Positions 1 to 8,752 are shown, numbered from the stretch's first letter. The stretch: DNA of 28,736 bases from Opitutia bacterium (GCA_018663485.1 JABJQI010000057.1:1-28736); one strand, 5' to 3'. The notes: generated from the letters alone by a model not told the origin. Made by a program: numbers and translations.

Positions 1-1
1 C

Positions 2-532
2 CCAAAAGCCGAAGTCAATGCGCTTATGAGCCTGCTGGATCGGTTTCTTACCGATCAACTGCCCGAACTAATTAAGCGTAAAATCCGCCTCCGCGTGGTC
101 GGCCGTTATCAGGAACTCCCTGAACACATTCAACACCGGCTGCGCGAGTCCGAAGCCGCCACCGCTCAATTTACCGAACACACCCTCGCGCTCGCGCTCA
201 ACTATGGCTCACGCACTGAAGTGGTCGACGCCGTGAAAGCCTTCGCGCAGGCGGCACAGGCTGGCACAGTCGATCCCAACACACTCGACTACGACAGCTT
301 GCGCCCATATCTCTACACCAACGACCTGCCCGACCCCGATCTAGTGATACGCACCTCAGGTGAAGCGAGGCTGAGCAACTTCTTATTATTGCAAGCCGCC
401 TACGCCGAGATCTACTTCACTTCCGTGCTATGGCCAGACTTAGACGAATCACATTTTAAAGCTGCACTCGCTGACTACGCATCACGCGATCGACGCTACG
501 GTAAAACTGCCGAACAATTGCAAAATAGCTAA
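2..532 (+). CDS. uppS: Undecaprenyl diphosphate synthase, 3' part (5' end outside window)
   Basis: Cis-prenyltransferase that extends FPP with IPP to undecaprenyl-PP, the lipid carrier for peptidoglycan and O-antigen. The frame is open to the window edge (PKAEVNALMSLLDRF precedes the first internal Met), so the gene starts upstream and position 26 is not the true start. What is missing is the N-terminal part with the catalytic Asp of the MDGNGRWA region. What is visible is the conserved C-terminal half: VGRYQELP, LNYGSRTEV, the IRTSGEARLSNFLL signature that binds the IPP pyrophosphate, and AEIYFTSVLWPD. The usual Trp of the LSNFLLWQ signature is Leu here. It heads a uppS-cdsA-dxr-rseP cluster that is common in bacteria. 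Identification is secure. Confidence 0.95.
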   Translation, partial: PKAEVNALMSLLDRFLTDQLPELIKRKIRLRVVGRYQELPEHIQHRLRESEAATAQFTEHTLALALNYGSRTEVVDAVKAFAQAAQAGTVDPNTLDYDSLRPYLYTNDLPDPDLVIRTSGEARLSNFLLLQAAYAEIYFTSVLWPDLDESHFKAALADYASRDRRYGKTAEQLQNS

Positions 533-680
533 TTTCAATTTGTTTCTTCACTTGCCCAAAGGGCACCCAGTTCAGTCACCCCTGCGGGGCCAGCTCGGCA
601 AACCTCACAGACCATCTACGCGCGACTCGCGCTTCGCCACTCTCACTTACACCCTCACTTCCACTCTCACTATTTTTTTT
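533..680 (+). other. uppS-cdsA spacer with direct repeats and small hairpins
   Basis: A 148-bp non-coding gap in an otherwise tight operon. It contains GCCC-AAA-GGGC (about 555-565) and CCCCTGCGGGG (about 579-589) palindromes, followed by a pyrimidine-rich tract with an exact 11-bp direct repeat, CCACTCTCACT, at 637-647 and 661-671. This runs straight into the T-run in front of the cdsA ATG at 681. A long open frame from 540 covers this spacer, but its residues show no CdsA similarity, so I treat it as untranslated. Confidence 0.5.
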
Positions 681-1511
681 ATGAAGCAACGAATCTTCAG
701 CTTCACGATCCTCTGGTTGATCGTTACAGTCTCACTACTTATTTTCGGTATCGACGCAGGCGTCTGGCTACTCGCAGGTCTGGCGTTTTTTACGCAACTG
801 GAGCTCTACCAACTGTTTGATAAAATGGGGCTCAAACCGATCAAGTCGCTCGGACTTACTTGCGGCCCCATCATCATGTTAGGCTCCTATTACCTCGGCG
901 GAGTCGATGCCGGCACCGATATTTTCATCCTCTGTTTTCTAATTCTCGCGCTGACGATTATTATTAAAGACCTGCAAGCAGGCCGCCTACGCAGCTTTAT
1001 GCCGACGCTTTTCGGGCTCCTCTACGTGCCCTTCATGCTCCATTTTTTCGTGAAAGTAGTGAAGATGGCTGAGTTCCACGGTTTCACCGACGCCACCAGT
1101 ATTTTCCTCACGATCTGGATCGTCGCGGTGGCTAAATGCACTGATGTCGGCGGACTACTCGTTGGTATGCAAATTGGTAAAACGCCTCTGTCTGTGATCA
1201 GCCCAAAAAAGACCTTCGAAGGCGCTGCTGGCGGCATTGTTTTCGCCATGCTTATTGGACTTTTCATTTTGGGCATCTTTAGTGCCTATGCCCCCGAAGG
1301 TTTCACTTGGTGGCGTTCTGCATTGATGGCGATCCCAATCGGCATCGCCTCGATCGCATCCGATCTAGTCGAGTCCGCCTTCAAAAGACAAGCCGACGTC
1401 AAAGACTCAGGCAACATCATCCCTGGCATCGGCGGTATTTTTGATCTGACTGACAGCCTGTTACTAACTGCACCGCTCGGGTATTTGATGTTCAAACACT
1501 TCATCTTCTAA
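681..1511 (+). CDS. cdsA: Phosphatidate cytidylyltransferase (CDP-diacylglycerol synthase)
   Basis: Integral membrane enzyme making CDP-diacylglycerol from phosphatidate and CTP, the branch-point precursor of phospholipids. The product is 276 aa and nearly all hydrophobic, with several transmembrane segments. The C-terminal signature is visible: SPKKTFEGAAGG in the middle, then SAFKRQADVKDSGNIIPGIGG and FDLTDSLL. The classic HGGxxDRxDS is here IGGIFDLTDS, a variant I associate with PVC-type CdsA. I chose the ATG at 681 because it precedes the first membrane helix; the in-frame start at 540 would add 47 non-conserved residues encoded by the repeat-rich spacer. The stop codon directly abuts the dxr ATG, implying coupled translation. 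Confidence 0.9.
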   Translation: MKQRIFSFTILWLIVTVSLLIFGIDAGVWLLAGLAFFTQLELYQLFDKMGLKPIKSLGLTCGPIIMLGSYYLGGVDAGTDIFILCFLILALTIIIKDLQAGRLRSFMPTLFGLLYVPFMLHFFVKVVKMAEFHGFTDATSIFLTIWIVAVAKCTDVGGLLVGMQIGKTPLSVISPKKTFEGAAGGIVFAMLIGLFILGIFSAYAPEGFTWWRSALMAIPIGIASIASDLVESAFKRQADVKDSGNIIPGIGGIFDLTDSLLLTAPLGYLMFKHFIF

Positions 1512-2681
1512 ATGGCCGAAACCGCGAAAAAAAAAGTCGTGCTACTCGGCGCGACTGGTTCAATCGGCACTAGCACTCTACGCGTCCTGCGCGAACATAC
1601 AGATCGACTGGAACTAATAGGCGTCGCCGCGCACTCCAGCCATACCGAGCTCGCTGCGATTTGTCACGAATTTCACGTGCCGCATGCCACGCTCTCCAGC
1701 GAATCTGCTTACGCTGAAGCCAAAGCTGCCAAGCACTTTCCCACCAACACTCAACTCGGTTGCGGTGATGCTGGCTTGCTCGAAATATCGACTTTAGCCG
1801 AAGCCGACATCGTACTGGTCGCCGTGGTTGGAGCTTGTGGGCTCAAGCCGACCCTCGCAGCCATCGAAGCAGGCAAGGACATTGCCCTCGCTAACAAGGA
1901 GCTCCTCGTCCTCGGTGGAGCCTTCGTGATCGAAGCAGCCAAGCGCAAAGGTGTACGCCTACTCCCGACCGACAGCGAGCACAACGCCATCTTTCAATGC
2001 CTCGAGGGCCACCCACAACAGCATCTCGATAAACTTATTCTCACGGCATCTGGTGGACAATTCCGCGACGCACCAATCGAGCGACTCGCCAGCGTTACTC
2101 CAGCCGATGCCACCCAGCATCCCAACTGGTCGATGGGTCCAAAGATCACCGTCGACTCGGCAACGATGGCCAATAAAGGCCTCGAACTAATCGAAGCACA
2201 CTGGCTGTTCGGCTTGGAACCTGATCGCCTCGAGGTGGTCATTCATCCACAGAGCATCGTCCACTCCTTCGCACAATTTGTCGACGGCTCGATACTCGCA
2301 CAGCTCAGTCCACCTTCCATGACCTTTGCCATACAGCACTGCCTTCTCTACCCCGACCGCGCACCAGGGGTGGACGCTAGCATGGATTTTAGTAAAACCT
2401 TTCAACTCGATTTTAAAGCACCCGACTTAGCTCGCTTCCCCTGCTTACAACTAGCCTACGATGCGATGCGCACCGGCGGCAGCGGACCCGCGATTTTCAA
2501 TGCGGCCAACGAAATCGCCGTCGAGCGCTTCCTCGACCACGAACTCGCATACCTCGACATCCCACGCGTGATCGAGCAAACACTCAGTCACATCAACCCT
2601 GCCTCTGCTGCCAACCTCGAAGCACTAATGGAGATCGACCTCCGCTCCCGACAAGTCGCCCGCGACTTTAAATCAAAATAA
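1512..2681 (+). CDS. dxr: 1-deoxy-D-xylulose 5-phosphate reductoisomerase
   Basis: Second step of the MEP isoprenoid pathway: rearranges and reduces DXP to 2-C-methyl-D-erythritol 4-phosphate with NADPH and a divalent metal. The 389-aa protein has normal family length. Visible features are the NADPH loop GATGSIG (residues 13-19), NKELLVLGG (128-136), the metal ligands in DSEHNAI (D154, E156) and E225 of NKGLE, the phosphate/flap region HPNWSMGPKITVDSATM, and HPQSIVHSF. The start codon follows the cdsA stop with no spacing and no Shine-Dalgarno sequence. Together with ispG 2 kb downstream it places two MEP enzymes in one cluster with uppS, which consumes the pathway's product. Confidence 0.97.
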   Translation: MAETAKKKVVLLGATGSIGTSTLRVLREHTDRLELIGVAAHSSHTELAAICHEFHVPHATLSSESAYAEAKAAKHFPTNTQLGCGDAGLLEISTLAEADIVLVAVVGACGLKPTLAAIEAGKDIALANKELLVLGGAFVIEAAKRKGVRLLPTDSEHNAIFQCLEGHPQQHLDKLILTASGGQFRDAPIERLASVTPADATQHPNWSMGPKITVDSATMANKGLELIEAHWLFGLEPDRLEVVIHPQSIVHSFAQFVDGSILAQLSPPSMTFAIQHCLLYPDRAPGVDASMDFSKTFQLDFKAPDLARFPCLQLAYDAMRTGGSGPAIFNAANEIAVERFLDHELAYLDIPRVIEQTLSHINPASAANLEALMEIDLRSRQVARDFKSK

Positions 2682-2761
2682 CGCGTACCAACCCTCCAGT
2701 CTCAACTTTCAGCTCTCACTTTTACCATTCAGGTTTCAGCCCCTGGGCTCCACACTCTGTC

Positions 2762-4261
2762 ATGCTACTCAATATCTTCTACATCGCCATTGCGCTCCTC
2801 GCGTTGAGCTTCTCTATTTTCATTCACGAGCTTGGCCACTTTATCGCCGCTAAAAAGCGCGGCTTAATTGCCGACCGCTTTTCCATCGGCTTCGGTCCGC
2901 GCCTCTTCGGCTGGAAATGGCGCGGCACCGACTTCCGCATCTCACTGCTGCCACTTGGCGGCTATGTCTCCCTCCCACAGCTTGCCGACATGGGCCGACT
3001 CGAAGGCGGCGAAGAAGACGAGAACCAAGACCTACCACCGATCTCTTATGCCGATAAGATGATCGTCGCAGTGATGGGCGCTGTGTTTAACATCATCTTT
3101 GCATTCTGCCTGTCCCTGATCCTATGGGGTGTCGGTCGCGAAATAATATTAACCACCGAGGTGAACTTGGTGCCCAAAGAGATCCTCAACCACGAAGGCA
3201 CACCCGTCCCCGGCCCAGCCTACGCAGCTGGCATTCAAGAAGGCGACCAAGTCATCACAATCGATGGCATCAAGATTCGCAACTGGGGGGACATAGATAA
3301 CGTCATCATGACAGGAACCCAGCGTGACGATTCAGGCCGCGCGCTTGCTGAAATTGAAGTGCTACGCGATGGCGAGACCAAACGCTTCACCGTTCATCCC
3401 GAGCTGATTGATGTCGGTATCGACAGCATACGCAGTATCGCCGTTACACCAGGAAAAGGAACAGATATCATCGTCCTTCAAGTTCAAGAAAGCATGCCCG
3501 CATTTGAGGCAGGAATGCTGCCCGGCGATAAAATCTTAGCCTTAGATGGGCAAGCGATCACTTCATCTGCATTCCTAAGCCTATATTTAGATAAACATGA
3601 AGGAGGCCTCATTGATGTCTCTGTTCTGCGTGAAGAACAAGAAGTCGTGCTCCCGATCGAGCCACGTATTGCAAAGGGAGAAACTAGACCAAGGTTTGGA
3701 TTTGCTTACGGCTATGATATTCCAACAGTTCGCGTGCATCTTAATCCAGTCGAGCAGATCGTCGCGATGGCTCGCCAGATGAAGCAGACACTGACCGCAC
3801 TAGTCAGCCCTAAATCCGACGTCAAGGTCGGCAACATGAGCGGCCCAATCGGCATCGTGCACGGTCTCACAGCAATGGCTCGCTTTGGCTGGATCGACCT
3901 CATCTGGTTCTTAGCTCTTATTAACGTCAACCTCGCGATCTTTAATGTGCTACCAATCCCTGTTCTTGATGGCGGGCACATGACATTTGCTACGTATCGC
4001 AAATTGACAGGACGCCCCGTGCCTCGCCGTATAATGGAAGGTTCTTTCACGATCTGCATCATTCTCCTGCTTTCGTTTATGCTCTACGTCAGCTACCGCG
4101 ATGTTCTACGCGTCGGCCTCGATGCTGGATTCATCGAAGACAAGCCGAATGGGACACCACCCGAAGTTACTCAGCCCGAAAAGCCGGAAACAGCCGAAAC
4201 CAGCCAAATAGAAGATCTAACTGCAGGGGACGCGGAGAACGCAGAGACAAACAATGAGTGA
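2762..4261 (+). CDS. rseP: Site-2 intramembrane zinc metalloprotease, RseP family, with two PDZ domains
   Basis: Membrane-embedded M50 protease that cuts transmembrane segments of anti-sigma factors and remnant signal peptides. HELGH at residues 22-26 lies in the first membrane helix, and NVLPIPVLDGGH near residues 395-406 gives the third zinc ligand region. Two PDZ domains lie between (about 130-215 and 225-305), and a further helix is near 430-450. At 499 aa it is longer than typical (about 450) because of a polar, Glu-rich tail. The final 14 residues (TAGDAENAETNNE end) are encoded by the left terminal repeat of the GxxExxY cassette (4218-4246), which also provides the stop codon. The stop overlaps the pseudogene ATG by 8 nt. 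The start lies behind a pyrimidine-rich leader (2693-2761) with no Shine-Dalgarno. Confidence 0.93.
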   Translation: MLLNIFYIAIALLALSFSIFIHELGHFIAAKKRGLIADRFSIGFGPRLFGWKWRGTDFRISLLPLGGYVSLPQLADMGRLEGGEEDENQDLPPISYADKMIVAVMGAVFNIIFAFCLSLILWGVGREIILTTEVNLVPKEILNHEGTPVPGPAYAAGIQEGDQVITIDGIKIRNWGDIDNVIMTGTQRDDSGRALAEIEVLRDGETKRFTVHPELIDVGIDSIRSIAVTPGKGTDIIVLQVQESMPAFEAGMLPGDKILALDGQAITSSAFLSLYLDKHEGGLIDVSVLREEQEVVLPIEPRIAKGETRPRFGFAYGYDIPTVRVHLNPVEQIVAMARQMKQTLTALVSPKSDVKVGNMSGPIGIVHGLTAMARFGWIDLIWFLALINVNLAIFNVLPIPVLDGGHMTFATYRKLTGRPVPRRIMEGSFTICIILLLSFMLYVSYRDVLRVGLDAGFIEDKPNGTPPEVTQPEKPETAETSQIEDLTAGDAENAETNNE

Positions 4262-4695
4262 CTTAACTGAACAGATCCTAGGTGCTGCAATCGATGTGCA
4301 TACAGAACTCGGCCCGAGACTATTGGTGAGCACTTACGAACACTGCCTCGCCCATGAACTATCGTTGCGTGGCCTTAAGGAGATTCGTCAAAAGAAGCAA
4401 CCGATCACCTACAAAGACTTAAAGTTAGAAGAGGCTTAGCGACTTGGTATTATAGGCGAAAAAAAATCATCTTAGTACTTAAAGTCGTCGATCAACTCAA
4501 CGACATTCATACAGCCCAACTAATTACTTACCTCAAACTTTCTGGCTGCAGCCTAGGCTATCTATTGAATTTCAACGTCACAAAAATGAAAGACGACATC
4601 AAACGGATCGTCTACAATCACAAAGACTAAAATCCGTTCGTTAGAACTCCCACATAACAACCTAAGCTCTGCGTTCTCCGCTTACACTGCGGTTA
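4218..4695 (+). mobile_element. GxxExxY mini-cassette bounded by imperfect 29-bp inverted repeats
   Basis: The left end (4218-4246) and the reverse complement of the right end (4667-4695) match at 25 of 29 positions, including a perfect 15-bp block GCGGAGAACGCAGAG at 4232-4246 against CTCTGCGTTCTCCGC at 4667-4681. Between them lies only the decayed GxxExxY gene. The left repeat is read through by rseP and forms its C-terminal codons. There is no transposase, so if mobile it would depend on outside functions. I recall similar GCAGAG-rich sequences next to GxxExxY genes in other genomes, but that is memory, not a search result. Confidence 0.6.
4254..4630 (+). pseudogene. GxxExxY family gene (PD-(D/E)XK-like), broken by an amber codon and a frameshift
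   Basis: The first 61 codons give EQILGAAIDVHTELGP...STYEHCLAHELSLRG...YKDLKLEEA, the N-terminal half of a GxxExxY protein. A TAG (4437-4439) sits where the family has the Tyr of the YRLD segment. The same frame continues RLGIIGEKK and then breaks in an 8-A run (4459-4466). One extra A would restore IILVLKVVDQLNDIHTAQL...YLKLSGCSLGYLLNFNV...DIKRIVYNHKD to the stop at 4628-4630. The repaired length of 125 aa equals the family norm. Signature residues are also lost: the G and E of GxxExxY are R and V, the YRLD Asp is Gly, and the ELK Glu is Val. Native function of the family is uncertain; this copy looks dead. Confidence 0.85.
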
Positions 4696-4732
4696 ACCCT
4701 TTCATTTTCAACACTCATTCGAAACGCTAGCA

Positions 4733-6805
4733 ATGACAGCACTTTCCAATCTCGATTACTGCGCATCGCGCTATCAGGCGAAGCGACGCAACTCTCGCGT
4801 TATTCACGTCGGCAATATCGCTATCGGCGGCAATAATCCGATTCGCATTCAGTCCATGACGACGACCAACACGCAGGACGTCGACGCCACCGTGGCACAA
4901 ACGCTCGCCCTTGCTGAAGCAGGCTGCGAGATCGTGCGTATCACTGCACCCAATAAAGCCGCAGCCAAAGCACTTGGAGATATTTCTAAAAAACTACGCG
5001 CCGCCAAGTGCCACGTACCCCTCGTCGCTGATATTCACTTCCTGCCATCCGCGGCGATGGAGGCCGCGCTGCACGTCGAAAAAGTCCGCATCAACCCAGG
5101 CAATTACGCCGACAAAAAGAAATTTGCCGTACTCGAATATACCGACGCGGCCTATGCCGAAGAACTCGAGCGCCTGCACCAAGCTTTCTCGCCGATCGTT
5201 CTGCGCTGCAAAGAGCTTGGTCGCGCCATGCGCATCGGCACCAACCACGGTTCCCTCTCCGACCGACTCATGAATCGCTACGGCGACTCACCGCTCGGTA
5301 TGGTTGAAAGCGCACTCGAATTTATCCGTATCGCCGAGAGTCACAACTATCACGACATCTGCCTGTCGATGAAAGCGAGTAATCCGAAAGTCATGATCGA
5401 GGCTTACCGCCTGACCGCAGCCCGTATGGCCGAAGAAGGCATGAACTACCCGCTGCACCTCGGCGTGACCGAAGCTGGCGACGGCGAAGATGCCCGCGTC
5501 AAAAGCGCGATCGGTATTGGCGCTCTACTCAACGATGGTCTGGGCGATACCATCCGCGTCTCACTTACCGAAGATCCCATTTACGAAGTGCCCGTTGCCC
5601 GCGATCTCGCCGACAAAGCAATGGCCCTCTGGAACCAGCAAGCGGAGCTACCACTTTCGGCCGAGACCAAAGACAGCATCAACCCGTTCGACTTCAATCG
5701 CCGCAGCGCCCGCGTCATTGAACTCGGCCCGAAATGTAGCATCGGCGCCGACGTCGTGCCCGCCGTAATCGTCAAAACCCAACATTCAATCGGCGCAACT
5801 GCAGAAATCATCCAAGACGTTTGCCGCACGCAGAGTTCGCTCAAAGAAAATAAGCTCGAAGGCCTCCAAGTCGAGATCAACAGCAGCGGCGACCTCACCG
5901 CATTCAGCGGACTGCACGAAGCACTCCACAGCGTGGTGCAAGCCTTCGTACTCGAACTTTCGGACGCAGTCGACCTCACTGATCTGGAAGCATTCGAATG
6001 GCCTGAAGACAGCATCGCCGGCATCACCTTGCTGCAACACATTGAAAAGGAAGACGCCTACTACGCGTCCAACCTGCTACAGTTTTGCCGCCAAAAAGGT
6101 TTCAACTGCGCCATTGATTGCCAAGCCGACGCCCTGCGCGACGAGATCGGCGCACAACTTGCCCCGATGGGCAGCGCCAATCTAATTCTAACCAGTGGCG
6201 TCCGAGCTTACTCGAGCCCTGCATCAGAATCGCCCAACCACCCCGTCGGCAGCTATCGTACCCTTGCCGAAGCCGCCCAAGCCTTCGTGCCGGACGCACC
6301 GATCTGGATACGCAATACCCTATCCAACACGCTAGAGCCGAAAGATTACTTTTCAGATCGCCTACTCGAAAGTAGCATTCTCAGCGGCGCTCTGCTCTGC
6401 GATGGTATCGGCGACGCGATCAGCATCGAGACCGAACCACTCATCGAAAAAGCCACCACGCTCGCTTATAATATTTTGCAAGGCGCACGCGCACGCATCA
6501 CCAAAACCGAATTCGTCGCCTGCCCGAGTTGCGGCCGCACTCTGTTTGACCTGCAAAGCGTCACGCAAAAAATTCGCGCACGCACCGACCATCTCAAGGG
6601 CGTGACGATCGCGATCATGGGCTGTATCGTCAATGGTCCCGGCGAAATGGCTGATGCTGACTTCGGCTATGTCGGTGGCGCCCCCGCCAAAATTAACCTC
6701 TACGTCGGCAAACAATGCGTAAAGTATAACGTGCCCGCCGAAGAAGCCCTCGACCGCCTAATCGATTTGATCAAGGAACACGGCAAATGGAGAGCGCCGC
6801 TGTAA
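4733..6805 (+). CDS. ispG: (E)-4-hydroxy-3-methylbut-2-enyl diphosphate synthase, long form
   Basis: [4Fe-4S] enzyme of the MEP pathway converting MEcPP to HMBPP. The N-terminal TIM-barrel is evident (GNNPIRIQSMTTTNTQDVDAT, VPLVADIHF, KVRINPGNY, GTNHGSLSDR, HLGVTEAG). The C-terminal ferredoxin-like domain carries the cluster Cys at residues 597, 600 (CPSC) and 631 (GCIVNGPGE), plus the conserved Glu 638. At 690 aa it is far longer than E. coli IspG (about 370). The extra block of about 250 residues near 330-580 corresponds to the central insertion domain of the long IspG class known from plants, Chlamydia and Bacteroidetes. It follows the GxxExxY cassette, so it was probably once adjacent to rseP. 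No Shine-Dalgarno precedes the ATG. Confidence 0.96.
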   Translation: MTALSNLDYCASRYQAKRRNSRVIHVGNIAIGGNNPIRIQSMTTTNTQDVDATVAQTLALAEAGCEIVRITAPNKAAAKALGDISKKLRAAKCHVPLVADIHFLPSAAMEAALHVEKVRINPGNYADKKKFAVLEYTDAAYAEELERLHQAFSPIVLRCKELGRAMRIGTNHGSLSDRLMNRYGDSPLGMVESALEFIRIAESHNYHDICLSMKASNPKVMIEAYRLTAARMAEEGMNYPLHLGVTEAGDGEDARVKSAIGIGALLNDGLGDTIRVSLTEDPIYEVPVARDLADKAMALWNQQAELPLSAETKDSINPFDFNRRSARVIELGPKCSIGADVVPAVIVKTQHSIGATAEIIQDVCRTQSSLKENKLEGLQVEINSSGDLTAFSGLHEALHSVVQAFVLELSDAVDLTDLEAFEWPEDSIAGITLLQHIEKEDAYYASNLLQFCRQKGFNCAIDCQADALRDEIGAQLAPMGSANLILTSGVRAYSSPASESPNHPVGSYRTLAEAAQAFVPDAPIWIRNTLSNTLEPKDYFSDRLLESSILSGALLCDGIGDAISIETEPLIEKATTLAYNILQGARARITKTEFVACPSCGRTLFDLQSVTQKIRARTDHLKGVTIAIMGCIVNGPGEMADADFGYVGGAPAKINLYVGKQCVKYNVPAEEALDRLIDLIKEHGKWRAPL

Positions 6806-6814
6806 CGTTGAATG

Positions 6815-8734
6815 TCACTCGCTGATCAGCGGTGGCATTGGTAAGCCGAGGCTGATAGCGATAACTCTGACCAAGCTTAGTTCGTCTTGCGCGACTTTGC
6901 CATCGGCCAACACAACTGCCAAGGCACCTTCAAAAATAACTTTTTTTTGTGGCAACGGTAAGTGCATAAATAAATCTAGTGCGACCTCCAAGGCTTCGAA
7001 AGTAATCGTCTCTTCGGGCAATAGAATTGATTCCTTCAACATGTAGCGGTTGCATTTGCGCGCACCTTGACGAAAAGTAGACTCTCGCTCAGCAGGCTCA
7101 ACAGTGGCAGTGTAAGTAATCGCCGAGAGCAGCACACAGAGCGGCATTTCAATCTTAGCAGGGCTAAGCGACTTTACTTTGCGCCTGGGCTGGCGACGAC
7201 CTTCTAAATAGCCAGCGACGCCACGTAACAGTGCGAGTTCTTCCAATTCAATCGAGCTATCACTGTGCGCTAGGTCATTAATCAATTCTGACATTGGAAC
7301 GAAGGCTTCAAGATCTCGCCCCACCGCCATCGGTAAGGCCGCGTCGAACAAGGCAAAGCGTTGATTCAAATTAAGCGCACGTAGCCGTGGCAACCACTCC
7401 ACGGTCTCGCGATACACCGCCCCATCTAGGCGCTTCTTTGCCGTCAGTAATTGAGCCGCATCATCGTCGACCGAGCTGGCCGAAATCTGCAATCCGATCA
7501 ACACCGCACCAGCAGCCTCGCGACTCTGGTGTAAGCGATCCAGATCATTACCGATCTGGCCATGTATTTCCTGCGCGCTCAGAATTGCCGCAGCACTGAC
7601 TTGACCGATTGAGTTGATAAAATCGTGCGCCTGCAAAGGCGCTGGCGCCGCTTCTGGCTTTTTCGAAGTGGATCGACGCGCTGACTGTCGGCGCTCGCCA
7701 CTGACGAATTTGCCATCCCAATTCGGCTCAATCGCGGCGATTCGCTGCTCCAAGGGCGGGTGGGTCGCAAATAAACTGACGCTCTTTGACTTGAGCGCGC
7801 TGGCAAAAAAGAAATGCGCGGCCTCCTGCGAGTGCGCGTTCGACACCGCGCCATGCAACGGTACCCCACCAATCTTTTTCAAGGCGCCGCCGATCCCCTC
7901 CCGATTACGAGTAAACTGTACCGCCGCGGCATCCGCCAAATACTCCCGCTGACGCGAAATCGCACTCTGGATCATACGTCCGAAAAACACCCCAATATAG
8001 CCAATCGCCATCACCGAGATGCCGATCACCATAATCACGATCAATGCCCCGCCGCCCTCTTTGCTGCGACGTCGGCCGCCTCCCAAGAAATTGGCCTGCG
8101 CGGTACCTCTGAAAACAAGTTGTCCGAGCACTGCAATCGCCATGATGCCAAACAGCACGCCCATCAGGCGAATATTCATGCGCATGTCGCCATTGAGGAT
8201 ATGGCTAAACTCGTGAGCGACCACGCCCTGCAATTCATCACGATTCAAGGTGCGCACACAACCACGCGTCACCGCCACTACCGCATCTGCAGGACTAAAC
8301 CCGGCGGCAAAGGCATTGATACCATCTTCTGGTAACAAATAGACCTCAGGCATCGGCACACCAGAGGCGATCGACATCTCTTCGACGATGTTCATCAACA
8401 TGCGCTCATCGGCATCCTGTGTCGTATGCTCGATCTCACGCCCCCCCATGGAACGTGCTACATAACCGCCACCCGAACGCAGTTGCCCCACTTTAAACAG
8501 CGAGCAAGCAGAGACTAATACAACTACTGCCGCCAAGGTGCCAAAAAATAGATTCGGCTGCCACAGCAGTATCGGCTGTCGCAGCGCGCCTTCCGTATCA
8601 AGGAAGCCCGCGCCTGTCACATACACCACCACGCCATACAACGCAGCTGCGATACTCAGCACTGCCATCGCAAACAGCACCACCATCAGGCGGGTGCGCT
8701 TACGAGCCAATTCTTGGGCTTCAAAAAAATCCAT
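6815..8734 (-). CDS. Membrane M48-family metalloprotease with TerB-like C-terminal region
   Basis: Zinc endopeptidase related to HtpX. The 639-aa protein has two N-terminal membrane helices (about 17-40 and 62-80), the active-site helix GVVAHEFSHILNGD with HEFSH at 174-178, then two more hydrophobic segments (about 190-208 and 229-252), and REYLADAAAVQFT around 262-275, which gives the third ligand Glu. Residues beyond 350 are soluble and end in a segment (FEGALAVVLADGKVAQDELSLVR) resembling the TerB-like fold. It lies 18 bp downstream of lemA in the same direction, a common LemA-M48 pair thought to act in envelope maintenance. The substrate is unknown. It is convergent with ispG, with a 9-bp gap. 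Confidence 0.9.
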   Translation of the reverse strand: MDFFEAQELARKRTRLMVVLFAMAVLSIAAALYGVVVYVTGAGFLDTEGALRQPILLWQPNLFFGTLAAVVVLVSACSLFKVGQLRSGGGYVARSMGGREIEHTTQDADERMLMNIVEEMSIASGVPMPEVYLLPEDGINAFAAGFSPADAVVAVTRGCVRTLNRDELQGVVAHEFSHILNGDMRMNIRLMGVLFGIMAIAVLGQLVFRGTAQANFLGGGRRRSKEGGGALIVIMVIGISVMAIGYIGVFFGRMIQSAISRQREYLADAAAVQFTRNREGIGGALKKIGGVPLHGAVSNAHSQEAAHFFFASALKSKSVSLFATHPPLEQRIAAIEPNWDGKFVSGERRQSARRSTSKKPEAAPAPLQAHDFINSIGQVSAAAILSAQEIHGQIGNDLDRLHQSREAAGAVLIGLQISASSVDDDAAQLLTAKKRLDGAVYRETVEWLPRLRALNLNQRFALFDAALPMAVGRDLEAFVPMSELINDLAHSDSSIELEELALLRGVAGYLEGRRQPRRKVKSLSPAKIEMPLCVLLSAITYTATVEPAERESTFRQGARKCNRYMLKESILLPEETITFEALEVALDLFMHLPLPQKKVIFEGALAVVLADGKVAQDELSLVRVIAISLGLPMPPLISE

Positions 8735-8752
8735 TTTTAGAACTGGCCGCTA

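Noticed and set aside
540..680. 47-residue N-terminal extension of CdsA
   Set aside because: It is encoded by a repeat-rich, pyrimidine-rich spacer, has no membrane or family character, and a good ATG follows at 681.
4437..4470. Amber readthrough or programmed frameshift at the A8 run making a functional GxxExxY protein
   Set aside because: Two independent lesions plus loss of four signature residues make decay far more likely than recoding.
7814..8335. 173-aa plus-strand ORF
   Set aside because: Antisense shadow of the M48 protease, low-complexity His/Asn-rich reading.
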